A DNA stretch of 64,000 nt. Origin: Schistosoma haematobium. Its lineage: Eukaryota > Platyhelminthes > Trematoda > Strigeidida > Schistosomatidae. This document shows, in pieces, positions 23,569-34,704 of the stretch. Location: contig NC_067202.1 in assembly GCF_000699445.3 (NCBI RefSeq), positions 11,871,924 through 11,935,923 of the forward strand, in the 5' to 3' direction. The notes under the pieces were generated by a model that was not told where the DNA came from, ran no database searches, and saw only the letters and a list, made by a program, of their open reading frames with translations. Numbering within the stretch: position 1 is the first letter of the stretch; each line of letters begins with the position of its first letter. The position numbers were made by a program, and so were the translations under genes.

Positions 23569-23802
23569 GAGCTGCAGAAAAATCTTTACGTCATGGTGCT
23601 GTAGATAAAGCTCAAGCTGCCATGGAAGCAATACGTGCATTGATTCAACGACGTATTACTGAACGACCAGATATTTTCGAATTTTTAGCTAATGTTTTTC
23701 AAATTGATGTACATTCAATGACACATTTAAATGCTTTAGAATTTGCACAAAAAAGTATTGTAGCCGGTGCAAGTCAATGGTCAGCTAAAATTGCAATCAC
23801 TG
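23569..23802 (+). CDS. UNC13: UNC13 exon encoding the C1-C2B linker and start of C2B (residues 99-177)
   Basis: The exon starts after AATAG with GAGCTGCAG, completing Arg99, and ends with a single G before GTAAAT. It reads AAEKS..HGAVDKAQ, then a helical linker with ERPDIFEFLANVF, then QWSAKIAIT, the first strand of C2B. These blocks align without gaps to the conserved UNC13 linker (AAEKSSKHGAEDRTQ, RPE-FE, SKWSAKI-IT). The middle (residues about 117-160) is more divergent from what I remember of vertebrate proteins than the flanks. The preceding intron is 12.3 kb and the following one 10.8 kb, the two largest in the window. The phase-1 end joins TG of the next exon to give Val177. Confidence 0.95.
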
Positions 23803-23984
23803 GTAAATTGTTATTTTTTTAGTATTAAATTATTCAATCTGTTTTTTTTTTAATTTTGAATGACTTAACTCTCCATGTTGCATGTGAGGCATTGATCCAC
23901 CGAAGAAAAAATAGATGATAGTTGTGTAATATTGTAAATTGACCGGAGTTAGACAATAACACCGTTGGATTAATGATCAATAGT

Positions 23985-24160
23985 CGCGAGTTTAAGTGTT
24001 CGCATGCGCAACTGTAGGTCATTGGCTCGATACCAAGATGTGGGATTGGGGATGAGCACTGCTAAGGGGTTCCATACTATAATAAAACGGCCATCCATAG
24101 CTCCCAGGTTTTAAACGGTCGTCTAATTAACATCAATTGGTGGTTTAAACTGTGGTAAAT
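23985..24160 (+). repeat. Family A copy, degenerate, plus strand
   Basis: Head remnants (GTAGGTCATTGGCTCGATACC), GCACTGCTAAGGGGTTCC and AAAACGGCCATCC followed by the GGTTTT tail. The ribozyme core CTGAGGA has become CTAAGGG, so it should be inactive. Confidence 0.6.
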
Positions 24161-24894
24161 TGAATAATTAATTGTTAGATATCAACTGAAAAGAAAATTT
24201 TCTCGAATGAGATAGCTTGGGAGCAAAAGCTCAGTCAATTCATAGGTTGACTTTAGTAGTACTCTCGGAAGATATATATTCCATTTATAATTCGAACAGA
24301 TTTGGTTGATTGAAATTAAGAAGTATGTATATTATTAGAAGTCAGTTAGCGAAAGTATCTAGTTTTACCAATGGCATTGTAAATAACATTGTCTTTTTTT
24401 GTTTGTTTCACATTTAAGTGACAATTATCATATAAATTAATGATAGTGAATATACTTAAACCATTAATAATGTTGCAGTCTTACTAATCACCTCAACCGG
24501 GAGTTATTTTCTTGTAATTCGATTTTTTGCATGGCCTTTGATTTCAGATTGGTTAGCTAATTTTCTGTATGCTTTAAGATTGTGCTTTTGTTACTGCATA
24601 TACTGAGTTTTATCATTTCGGCTTGTTCTGTTTGATGAACAAGTTTTTTTTACAGTCCATTTTCTTCCTATTGTTAGCGGCTAAATTCTAACGTTCTGTA
24701 TGCTAGTTGACGTTATCAAGTTTACAATAGAACCATTTAAATTAGAATAGCTTAATCATTCGTTAATTCACGAGTATTATAGGTCAATCGGAAACCCTCA
24801 GTACATGAGTCATTATTATCAAGATAGAATACAAATCATGGTAAAATTTACAAATATGTGCAATCATGATATTTTACTATTGAATACAAATAGA
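24161..24894. other. AT-rich intron, nothing recognised
   Basis: No exon or repeat is supported. Confidence 0.5.
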
Positions 24895-25170
24895 ATCAAT
24901 TCTCCTAAATCTTAATCCTCTGAATTCTTCATGTCCCCTTTTTTCGTTCCAAATTTATCCCACTGGATTATACTCCTTGACTAACATCTTCAAACCATGA
25001 TCTTTTCGATTGCTGCTATTACCTTTACTACCTCTACCACTATGGTATTTGAATCGACAATTGTACCTCTGTGGTAATGTGGTATGGGAACCCGAACTGA
25101 TGTAAGTATGCACGAAGTTCTACGTTGATACTGAATGATTGAACTGTTATAATTGAGTAAATGAATGGAG
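24895..25170 (+). repeat. Family B non-LTR 3' untranslated end
   Basis: Matches 61319-61560 closely: CTGAATTCTTCATGTC, TTATACTC, CATCTTCAAACC, TACCTCTACCACTA, GAATCGACAATTG and ACGAAGTTCTACGTTG, with the tail run reduced to GATACTGAATGATTGA. 5'-truncated just after the RT stop. Confidence 0.78.
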
Positions 25171-25734
25171 ATGTGAAACTTCGTGAAATATTCCACGGTG
25201 AATTAGTTTATACATCTTTAATATGTAATTATTATGTTACCTGATATGTAAGCTTCCATTTGACATATATTGGCTATCAACGCTATCTATTTTGCATCCA
25301 CGAATTTCATTAAATTAGTTATAAATCTATTATTTAGACTTATACAACGAATATCCTGGTTTTGTATACCGTGAAGTTTAATGTTTACGTCGGGTCATTT
25401 CAGGTCTTGTATTTTGTGGTACATAACCGACAGTTTGCTTCATAAGGGTAAAACCCGGTGTATAAGTAATAAAATACAATGACGTATACTGAAAACTGAC
25501 AAATACTACTTATCATAACAAGTAGCATATATAATTTATTAATTACTCATAATAATGGTTTAGTTGTTCAAGACTAATTTTGTCGATCATCTATAGAGGC
25601 TTTACAGTATTTTGATTAAAGCTAGTACATATAATGTATGAATTCACAGCAATTTTGAACATAATGTTAGTGTAACTTGTTTATCAGGTGTAAGTTTGTA
25701 TTTTTCGACTTCGTCCATATTGATCGTTGTCAAA
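25171..25734. other. AT-rich intron, nothing recognised
   Basis: No exon or repeat is supported. Confidence 0.5.
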
Positions 25735-25860
25735 CTGTCAATCAGCCAGTCAGCTACATTGTAGGACCAGGCATACATATGCATCAGTCCAAGTTGCCAT
25801 ACCTCATTAGCACAACAAGATGAACACCGAATTCATAGTAGTTAATTTAAGAAGGATTAC
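25735..25860 (-). repeat. Family B 3' terminal fragment
   Basis: Begins with CAGCCAGTCAGCTACATTGT, the reverse of the ACTG-type tail, and matches the 4541-4650 copy (TGCATCAGTCCAAGTTGCC, CCTCATTAGCACA, AAGATGAACACC). The open frame that follows in the plus strand to 26032 is outside the match. Confidence 0.7.
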
Positions 25861-26810
25861 ACAGAAGGATATAATACAGGAAGAAAGAATTAAGGCAATT
25901 TTAGTCGTTGGTGAAGATGACGATGTAGATGTAAGACGTATAGTATCCATTCAAAAAGGGTCGAGCAAAAGGGCATACATTAATAAAGGCATCTATCGAA
26001 TAGGCGACTATAAAAAAGAATCATATTATTAAAGTTGAGCATTGAAAGGAGGAATAAAATTTTCAGTGGTGTGAAATATATTCGGTTTGCTTTTTGTTTC
26101 TCATCCCTACGACCAACCAAAAATGTAGTTATCTAAACGTCTAATGAAGAGTCCACTTTGGATAAATATTGATTCTTCCAATTTGATGACAAATTGTTAT
26201 TTTTATTACGCTAATTATGTTATCTCTTAAGTCTAATTCAAACAGCTAGAGGATGATCTATTTAGAGGGCTCTTTCGAAAATACTTGAGAAATGTTTAGT
26301 GAATGCTACAAACGTGTCCTTTTTTTCAGAAATTAAAAAGTCATACTCAGTATTCTTTATTCTATGTATTCCCGAAAATATTGTTGTTTCTAATCTTCAG
26401 CAAAATTTAACCAACTTTTACTCATTCAATTGTTGACATTCGTGTAAATAAGAGTCAAATGGCTAGGTTTTATTTAATATTAGTCGGATGAACAGGTGGA
26501 GCTTAATAAGTGGATCTCATAGAATTGATATTATTAAATAACATGAGGATTATTAAGTTTGTATGTAAGTCAGATTATCATTTATTCCAGTTAAAATTAT
26601 ACTCAAATTACCGTTTAATAGGTAAAAATGTTTAAACAGTTTATTTAAATTACAAATCTAACTAAATTACAACAATACCTTCAAGATGATCTCACTGCGG
26701 AGGTGATAGTAGTTCATCGATTTAAACATGGGTTATATATGTGCAAAAGTATCAAGTCAGATTATCATTATATCGTAATGCTAATACGTAATTTTCACTT
26801 TGTCTATAGC
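25861..26810. other. Intron gap, nothing recognised
   Basis: A 70-codon acidic open stretch (25820-26032, plus) starts inside the family B fragment and has no recognisable domain. Otherwise unremarkable AT-rich sequence. Confidence 0.45.
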
Positions 26811-27195
26811 TCTTCTAGATTTACTGCCGGTCTCAAGCCCGGGTAAAAGAGGAAGGTTGAGCATGGGGTTAGCCACCCCATCCCGTAGATAACTAACTCG
26901 CCACAAAACGCTAACCAGAAAAAAATAATTGATTATTTATAATTTGTTTTAATTGTCTTTTTTATTTTCTAGTCATTTGTTATTATCACCTCCATGTTTC
27001 TTCATCTTTCTCATGCTCTTTAATTAGATAATTATCTTTCACACATTCGGTTTTTATCTCATCATTTTTCTTTTAATTCTTGATCTTTGCGCGATCTTAT
27101 TTTAACCCTTGAAGTTGTGTACTATTGATTAGATTCTTCAACGGATTAAAAGGAGTAATGAGCATAAGTAAGTAAGTAAGGAAGGAAGGAAGTGA
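26811..27195 (+). mobile_element. RTE 5'-end fragment with AAGT tail (short internally deleted copy)
   Basis: 26820-26925 carries the segment CTGCCGGTCTCAAGCCCGGG..GCATGGGGTTAGCCACCCC found at the 5' end of the RTE copies at 31.5 and 52.3 kb. About 240 bases later the stretch ends in AAGTAAGTAAGTAAG, the plus-strand form of the RTE tail. This may be a short nonautonomous derivative keeping both ends, or two adjacent fragments. Confidence 0.6.
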
Positions 27196-29819
27196 CATAG
27201 ACATTTAAAATTCGGATTCCGACTACCCAACACGTTGATAAATCCTGGACTTTTAACGGCGATTTATTGTTGCAATAAAATAATCCTGGGAACTATATTA
27301 ACTGACTGAATACAACTCATCAAAAACGAGTATAAAAAAGAGGTAACATCAGCTTAATATAGATGTAAGTGTAGCGTACATTATAAAAATCTCCTAAACA
27401 ATTTTGGGATGTTTAAATGTGAATATTCAAATTATGCGCTATTCCAAATAGATAGTCTAGTGTTGATCTGTTTTTGTAATCTTCTACGAACAGTTTTATA
27501 CGTACTGCTGTCTCTTTACACTTTCCTTCTAAGTACTTTTCCTTGATTCCTGCATCCGACCGTTCGATTTTCGATCCATTTATATTTTGTTACTTCTTTG
27601 GACCATCAATAATTTTCCATATACTTGAATAAGCGGCACTAATAAGTTGGCGAAAGCCTCAACGCCACTCCTGCATTGTACGTTTTGGGAATTTCTTCCA
27701 CAGCAAATAAAGAATCAAACATATTTTACACCATTACAAATGTTATTCTTGCTTTCCATGCTCAGCTTTGTTAATGTGGGCTCTTTTGATGGTTGCCCTT
27801 ATCAATATGAAACTGATTTCATCCTCCCTTTTGATAGTCACTTTTGTTTGTTTCCTTTCTCATGTGAACCTAGATGGTTGAATTACAGTGTACTCGTCTG
27901 TTATATTTTCTCAACGGATAGACAACAAAGAAAATATCCTAACATTTTCATTATTTCACTTACTTTAATATTGAGTAACATAACTCAGAATCAGTCACAA
28001 TGATACAAATGTAGTCATTTCTTTGTTTCCCTCCGGATCTTGAGTTCCATTGTTCCTTCACGAATACTTTTTCTCTATATCTAATAATAATAATAATATA
28101 TTCTGAAAATAATAATTACAGAATTCACGAAAGTTTACAGGCATGATCAATTTGGTATAAATAGTAACATTAGATGTGGAGAACAAACATGTGATGTAAG
28201 ACAGTTTTAAGTATTTTAGTTCAGTAATTGTTTAGGCAGTACATTTATGACATGTATTAGAGCAGTCCAATGCATCAGCCGGGAACTTTTAATATTTCTT
28301 AAGTGGACAACCTGGTGATTTACGAATGGTGTATTTAAGGTCATTTCCTGTGCCAGAACGAATTAAATGAAAGTTGTCTACAACTAGAGAAAGTAAAACG
28401 AAAACAGAGAGTACGGAACAACAAAGCAATAATTACCAAAATACGTCAATCAGGTCTACCATAATGCATCTGTCATTTGACTCAGTGATATACTGTTCAT
28501 GTTAGATATTATTCAAATTAGTTAAGGCTGCTAGAGACAGTGTTAACGTAAAGTAACAGCAGGTAGGTAGTTTTACTTAAGGAATTCACTAATAAGAATG
28601 ACTAAACATTTATTATTCCTATAGTCTCACTTGTGGAATAAGATACACCTACAGATGCTAGAACATTTAATGCATTTTCAGAGGAGCAGTATTCATTGAA
28701 CCATATTTTCAATGTAATGTAAGGAAACAATATAATTCTTTGTAATCCATTGATACAAATATCAAATATCTTTTCAATGTTATTCTATCGTATTAATGTG
28801 ATATACCAGCTAAGATTTAATACATATTTATCTCAAGTTTTATGTTAGTTATGACTGAATATCTTCTGTCGTTGTGATAAGTCAATTTCAATTCCTGTTT
28901 ACATTAAGTCTAATAAAATTAACATGAAAAGGAATATCATTAATCAGAGTATACTTATCTATTCTAAACTAAATGAATACAAGCATCAATTTCTTTGTTG
29001 AATATACCAGTTGGTGATATGACAAAAAAACAAGTAAAAATCAGACAAACAACACCGATATGCATTCAGTACAGTTTTGTTTTTCTTTTTCATTGTGTTA
29101 TCTAACTCTATGTTTTATTTAATTGAAGCAAATGAAAGATGCAAGTAAAAAAGTATTATCAGTATTTATATAAATCAAAGTCGGGTGTGATGTAATCAAA
29201 TCAAAGGAATTATTGTTTACATTGATATTGTTGTTCTCTTCCTTTCTCACTTATCTTTTTTTTTATTGCCTTTCATCATTAATAACGGCACAAATACGTC
29301 AAGAAATAGAAGAGAGTACAAATGAATGAAATGACATGCTTTTCTCATATACTATGTCTTCCTTTGTATATCTCTTTGTATCTTTTCTTTATTCCCATTT
29401 GGTTGTAATGACTATTTTGTACATATTGATACACAGTTTATCTATCGGTGTAAGTTAATGATAAATTATCAGCAGAATGTAGATTAAGGTGGTATAATGC
29501 TATTGTTAAAAGACGAATGTTTGTCACAGTAAACATTTTAACAATGAAAATAATAGTATTTACTAAGGTGAATATGAGCAGAACCTGATTATCCATGTGG
29601 AATAACATCAACTTGAGTGAAATTGCATATTGATGGGTAATTGTAAACTAACTCAGCTTAGCTTTAAACTATCAAAAGATGATCGGACGTCAATATCTGT
29701 ATACTAATTTGAGGTTGAATCCAAGCATTTGGTCTTTTAGGCGAGATCAACGAATCAATTGAAATATATTTCTAAAATAGAGCAGGTCATCTATTTAGGG
29801 CATCTTATATTTCATGTTA
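27196..29819. other. AT-rich intron, nothing recognised
   Basis: A 118-codon open stretch (27647-28003, plus, non-ATG start) has low complexity and no domain. I see no exon, repeat or structured element in these 2.6 kb. Confidence 0.5.
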
Positions 29820-30015
29820 GATTATTGAAGGCAGTCGACACGGGACACTAAACCTACGCCTAATACTAGTTGGTACTCATCTATAGGGCGTATCTACTAA
29901 TTTGAAGAAATTGATAATCCCTGGTAGATTCCAACCCGTGTCACATAGTGTCAAAGTCTGGGACGTTACCACTGAACTATTCGTGCTGTACCTGATCTCC
30001 TAAAGGACTAAGATA
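29820..30015 (-). repeat. tRNA-like family C copy
   Basis: The block TAGATTCCAACCCGTGT..GGGACGTTACCACTGAACTA reads in reverse as an A-box-like TAGTTCAGTGGTAACG and a B-box-like GGGTTGGAATC. The same pair recurs at 38.2 kb. Confidence 0.55.
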
Positions 30016-30184
30016 TTTGCTCGACATTCATGGAGACATAGCATTTTTTTATTCACTTCCACTGCTAGGAACATTGTTTTGAGTTTTAAGACATTCACGT
30101 GCAATCAAATTGCAAGGCTTCATTATTCAGTCTATCAAAGATCTTTAAGGCTTCATCTGTTTGGGGAACTTCAATTAATGTAAA

Positions 30185-30385
30185 TACTGGGTTGTGGAGA
30201 TTATCTAGTTTGATTAAAATCATTGATTGATCGATGTAAGACCGTTATTGGAAACCTAGAATCAATGAACGTCTTCCGCCTAGTATGGAACTCCTCAGCA
30301 GTGCGCACCAATGATCTCGCACGCTGTAGTCAAACCCAAAACCCTTGCCCTTCTACATCACTAAATCTTAAATTAATGTAGCCGG
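30185..30385 (-). repeat. Family A copy, degenerate, minus strand
   Basis: The minus strand shows GTGCGCACTGCTGAGGAGTTCC (core CTGAGGA kept), then a damaged GGCGGAAGACGTTC where GGACGAAACGGCCGTC is expected, and the tail to GGTTGTGGAG at the outer end. The tRNA-like head is incomplete. Confidence 0.65.
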
Positions 30386-31045
30386 TACAGGAATAAGAAA
30401 GAAACATAGTCAGTTAGAAAAAGATGCACAAAGTAAATAATAGTGAAAAATGAAAAAAATACACTGAATACTTAGAGCTAATAGTTATTATAATGGCTGA
30501 ACTAAAACGCTTATTGAGAAATTGTTAAAAACGGTGTCAGGTCATTGGCAGTTTATTCACGAATTTGTATCCATAACTATATTTGAATATTTATTACCTA
30601 GATTTATAAAGTACTTATAGTTTGATACTATAGCATCTCTGGTTTTTCTTCTAAGCTTAATGAAATGTACCATATTATTATTAAATTTCCTATTGAAGCT
30701 ACAATTCAAAGATCTTGGCAAAAGTATGTCAAATTTTGACCATGGTATCATAAACTAATAAACTCTTTCTAACTTACAACATGATTGATCTTATTAGACA
30801 CAGTCCCCTGTTAGAATTCCGTGAAACTCATTTTCAAGTTAAATGTGTTTTTAAATTTTTTTTATTTTAACAAAACGGATTGCTGAATGTTTCAGAGGAC
30901 TGAACTTGACCGTTAATTAATCATTGTACAAATTAATTCAATTTTTTAAAATAACCTCCCTCTTTTTATTGAGTTAGACAAACATAATATATGAAATATA
31001 TTTTTAAGATTGGTTTTCTTTGTCTAAAGTAGACAAATATTTAGA
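30386..31045. other. AT-rich intron, nothing recognised
   Basis: No exon or repeat is supported. Confidence 0.5.
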
Positions 31046-31595
31046 AGTACTTACTTACCTACTTACTTACTTACTTACTTACTTACGCCTGTTACTCCCA
31101 ATGGAGCATAGGCCACCGGCCAGCATAGTCCAACTCACTCTGTCCAGAGCCTTCCTTTCCAGTTCTATCCAATTCTTGTTCATTTTTCTCATGTTTGTTT
31201 CCATTTCTCGCCGAACTATGTTCTTTGGTCTTCCTCTTTTCCCTTCGCCTTGAGGATTGTGTGTGAGGGATTGCCTTGTGACGCAGTTGGATGCTTTCCT
31301 CAATGTGTGTCCTATCCACTTCCAGCACTTCTTTCTGATTTCTTCCTCCGCTGGAATCTGGCTTTGTTCTCTCTGACAATAGTTGTTGTTGATAGTGTCT
31401 GGCTAACGGGTCCGAAGTTTTTTGCGTAGACAACTGTTAATAGCCTGTTTTATGTTCTTGATGATGGCTTTCGCCTGGAGTCCCTTTAGGACTACTGCCG
31501 GTCCCATGCTCGGATAATGGAGGAGGGTTGGGCATAGGATTAGCGGCGCCAATCCGTAGAAAACTCACTAAAAAACACTAACCAGAAATAATGTT
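31046..31595 (-). mobile_element. RTE retrotransposon fragment with inverted 5' part
   Basis: From the TTAC repeat run at 31053-31087 the minus strand encodes the RTE RT C terminus ([21 protein letters not shown].., [20 protein letters not shown] end at 31079). At about 31468 the sequence switches to plus orientation and carries the RTE 5'-end segment (GGAGTCCCTTTAGGAC, CTGCCGGTCCCATGCTCGG, to about 31590). A 3' part plus an inverted 5' part is the classic product of twin-primed LINE integration. The frame upstream of about 31300 is shifted, so it encodes nothing functional. Confidence 0.8.
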
Positions 31596-31924
31596 TCGAA
31601 TACCTGGTGATAAATTATTATTATTGAATTATTTTCTCCAAGAAACGGATAAGATAATACATTATGATTGATTTAGTTAAGGCATTTAGTGAAAATTAAT
31701 GTACAAAAATTCAGTCGAGCATAGCTAAAAGAAAAAAACAATAATAAAAATAAATGGTTTCTATCATGATTTAGTTTCTTTTTAGCCATAAGACGATTAT
31801 ATCGTCTTAGCAACTGTTTTTTTCAATTGGATATGAAAGTAATTTTGAGCAAAAAGATAGGCAAAGTTTTCATTAATATTATTATAAGAGGGTTTGTGCA
31901 GATTATAGAATTTTCATAATTTAA

Positions 31925-32215
31925 ATCACTGGCTATTCTTAGTTAGATCACCATTGAAAAAACTGGAAGTATTGCACATCTATTTTGTCGTAATATAGGA
32001 TTCTATAGCACTGAGCATCTATGGTTTAACATTTGGGAGCTTAACTTTTAGACTACTTAGTCCTGATCTGATGGTATACATTCCTAACACCAATCACTTC
32101 ACGATATTGCGTAAGTATTCTGATTTTCAATGGTGATCTAGCTATAATCAATTTGTATTTTAATCTATGAAAGTTCTGCAATCTCCACAAACTCTTCTAT
32201 ACTAATAATGATCAT
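31925..32215 (-). repeat. Family A fold-back copy, old
   Basis: A minus-oriented unit (GATCACCATTGAAAAAACTGG, then ribozyme-region remnants, then head remnants to about 32090) is followed after a GATATTGCGTAAGT spacer by a plus-oriented 3' end (TTTTCAATGGTGATCTAGC to CTCCACAAAC, 32130-32200). The same minus-unit/spacer/plus-tail layout is seen at 61.9-62.3 kb. Confidence 0.62.
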
Positions 32216-33335
32216 ATACCCATTAATGAACGGTTATAAGATGTAATTCCTAGATTTGTATTGAGAATCCTTGACCATTAGGAGTGAAACAATTATTCAC
32301 CGCAGATAGTCGTTAATGGTCATGTAATATTCTGAAAGCTTTTGTATTTCACGTCTACTTTAAAATAAAATACTTTATGTTTAATTGTAGTGTGTGAAGC
32401 ATGGAGAAAATTGTATAAGTTGGTTATTTACTATTTGTGACTGACACAACCAACGAGTAATTCGTTCGTCAGTATATTTTCTATATAATTGTATGCTGTA
32501 TAGTTTGATAAAATTAATTTAAAAATAATCTTGATAAAATGATCTGTTCCCAGTTCGGTTGTTACTTTCATATTTTAAACATTAAATTCAATAGGAGTTT
32601 GGTAATATCAGACTATGTATCTGTAATTTTATCCAGCCTGAGAGTGAAAATTATATTGATGTCCCTTCAACTGCAATGATTGACAGTTTAAACGTTCCTG
32701 GTCTGTTAGACAGAAATGGCTAACGGACAACTCATATTTTAAATGTTAATCTGTTTAACTGTTATAGCTCAAGATCCTGGTATTTAGTACTGGTGAAAAC
32801 ACTATAATGTCATTGGATATTGAATGAAGTGGTACACATATACTTCCTCATTCTATTTCTTTGCAGGTTATTCTACGTTTGTGCACTCTACTTTCCATCA
32901 TGTCTGAATGGTTTAATGCTTGAAATTATAAAATAAACGTACAGCCTGTTGTCATGTTAAATACTTGAAACCTGCAGGGGGGATATTTCAATGATTATTA
33001 TATGTTCCACTTGACCTATATTATGGTTGAAAGTACAAATATGATTACATAGAAATTCACACATGTAAACAACAGTACAAAGGCTATAACATGCCTTACT
33101 TGTGATCTCTATATTTTAAGATGAAAAATCTTATAAGGCCAGATCTGATCCAGAGTCCATTTAATTGAGCATAAATGGAATATATGCACTAATTTCATAA
33201 TTAAGCAAATATTTAGTGATTTTGTAGAAATATATCCATGAGTAATATGTTGGAATATAGTCTATGTTGTACTAAGGATTACAGATTGCAATTAAATATA
33301 CTACTAATGACGAAGGTTTATAGAGAATTTTCAGT
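32216..33335. other. AT-rich intron, nothing recognised
   Basis: No exon or repeat is supported. Confidence 0.5.
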
Positions 33336-33525
33336 TTGTGATTTACATCAAGAACATTTTTAGTTCGATATTTACCGAAAACCAGAGAGCACTAGTCACT
33401 TGTTTCTTTCTAGTATAGAACCTTATAGAAGTGGATATTTATGATCTCACCAGAGATGAAATCCCGGACAATTAGGTCTTGTGGAAATTACTTAGACTCT
33501 GGATCATTGAGTTACACTTGCTTGT
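33336..33525 (-). repeat. Family A copy, strongly degenerate
   Basis: GAAAACCAGAGAGCACTAGTC, TTTCTAGTATAGAACC and AAATCCCGGACAATTAGGTC are recognisable relics of the tail, stem II and B-box regions in minus orientation. Confidence 0.5.
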
Positions 33526-33604
33526 TCAATGGGATGAAGTTTAAATTCATTTGATGCTGTTTTACTTGTATCTTCCCGTCGTTATTTAGGACTGCAATTG
33601 ATCA

Positions 33605-33865
33605 GTTTCATGTTGGCATGTGTGCATCCTGTGCGGATTGCCTCGATATAGTCTTAAGTCACAAGCTTTTTAAGCAAAGATGGATAGTGGCTAGCAGTGG
33701 AATCTAGAACGCGCGTTTCACCCTATTTGGGACTCATTAGTTGGATGTGCCTGCGAATTAAGGCTATATTGAGGCAATCCGCACAGGATGTACATATGCC
33801 AGCATGAGACTAAATAACTATGGGAAGATACAAATAAAACAACACCAAGTGAATGATAATAATTA
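33605..33865 (-). repeat. SM-alpha-like fold-back repeat around a hammerhead remnant
   Basis: Arms at 33612-33660 and 33754-33802 are inverted repeats matching at 43 of 49 positions by eye. Between them, on the minus strand, lies the SM-alpha ribozyme: CTAATGA (core T to A change), GTCCCAAATAGGGT, GAAAC, GCGCGTT and CTAGAT. The core change and loss of the GTC triplet (now GTT) argue against activity. Confidence 0.75.
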
Positions 33866-34224
33866 ATATTACTGTTGAGTACGTAATATTTACAAGGATC
33901 AACCGATGAATAAATAATGAATTCATATTCTACAGTCGTATAAATTGTATATTTGTCATGTATTTGGCTGTTCATTTTGATTAATAAATTCAAATATGAC
34001 GAGATTTTATTGAAAAGAATATTCCTCAATGATGTATCTGAGTTTTCATTAATAAATAATAGTCTTAATTGTTTGAGGTAAGTATTCACACATTGAGATA
34101 ATTAGCTAGTGGTGACTGTCCTTTGAAGTTTATCCTTTCAGAATTCAGGAATCGATTATGTGAATATATCTGTCAATTCAACCGTCTTATATCGAACAGT
34201 TGAATTATTTCAACATATAGGATG
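33866..34224. other. AT-rich intron, nothing recognised
   Basis: A minus-strand open stretch (34089-33718) runs into the SM-alpha repeat and is not a gene. Confidence 0.5.
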
Positions 34225-34435
34225 ATTCTGAAAAAGCTATATATTTCTTTGATGATTTTGATGTTGATTATTATCCTGAAGAAGTCCAGACAACTTAGCT
34301 GGACGAAACGTTGGAATTACTCAACTTTCAATCGCTGAGATTATTTCAAATATAATTTTCACATATAATGACTTCTCTATACTCGGCGCCCAATTTCTGT
34401 CAAACTATTCATTCTAATTTTGACGAATATTCGTG
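34225..34435 (+). repeat. Family D repeat with hammerhead-like core
   Basis: CTGAAGAA (34275-34282) is followed by a 6-bp stem GTCCAG/CTGGAC with a 9-base loop and then GAAACGTTGG. This matches the hammerhead layout CTGANGA-stem II-GAAAC except for one extra A before stem II. The following CAATCGCTGAGAT and CTCGGCGCCCAA are shared with the fold-back at 14.0 kb. It lies 130 bases upstream of a UNC13 C2B exon. Confidence 0.7.
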
Positions 34436-34562
34436 TATATAGGATTTAATATTATACAAATCAATATGTGTTTACAGTCATATTTTTCGACTAATTTTTA
34501 TTAGTACCTTCATGTTTATTATACTTATCGCTTTTATTATTATCTTTGTTATTGTTTTCAAG

Positions 34563-34704
34563 TGAAATCTGCTCAGGGTTTAATTGGTAAAGATAAAACT
34601 GGACGAAGTGATCCATATGTGACAGTACAAGTTGGTAAAGTACGTAAACGTACTAAAACAGTTCTACAAGAATTGAATCCAACATGGGATGAAAAATTTC
34701 TGTT
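34563..34704 (+). CDS. UNC13: UNC13 C2B exon with calcium-binding loop 1 (residues 177-224)
   Basis: The acceptor is TTTTCAAG and the donor GTATGT. The exon encodes [45 protein letters not shown]. This is the core of the C2B domain: Asp187 and Asp193 occupy loop 1 calcium-ligand positions, SDPYV and the NP.WDE.F block are C2 signatures, and the lysine/arginine-rich KVRKRTKT strand is the polybasic face that binds acidic lipid. In UNC13, C2B binds calcium and phosphoinositides and tunes short-term plasticity. Both ends are in phase: G+TG gives Val177, and TT plus T from the next exon gives Phe224. Confidence 0.97.

Noticed and set aside
27647..28003. 118-codon plus-strand open frame
   Set aside because: Starts at a non-ATG codon, has a Phe/Leu-rich composition typical of AT-rich intron, and no recognisable domain or second copy.
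33718..34089. 123-codon minus-strand open frame
   Set aside because: Its C-terminal third is the SM-alpha-like repeat and the rest is AT-rich intron.
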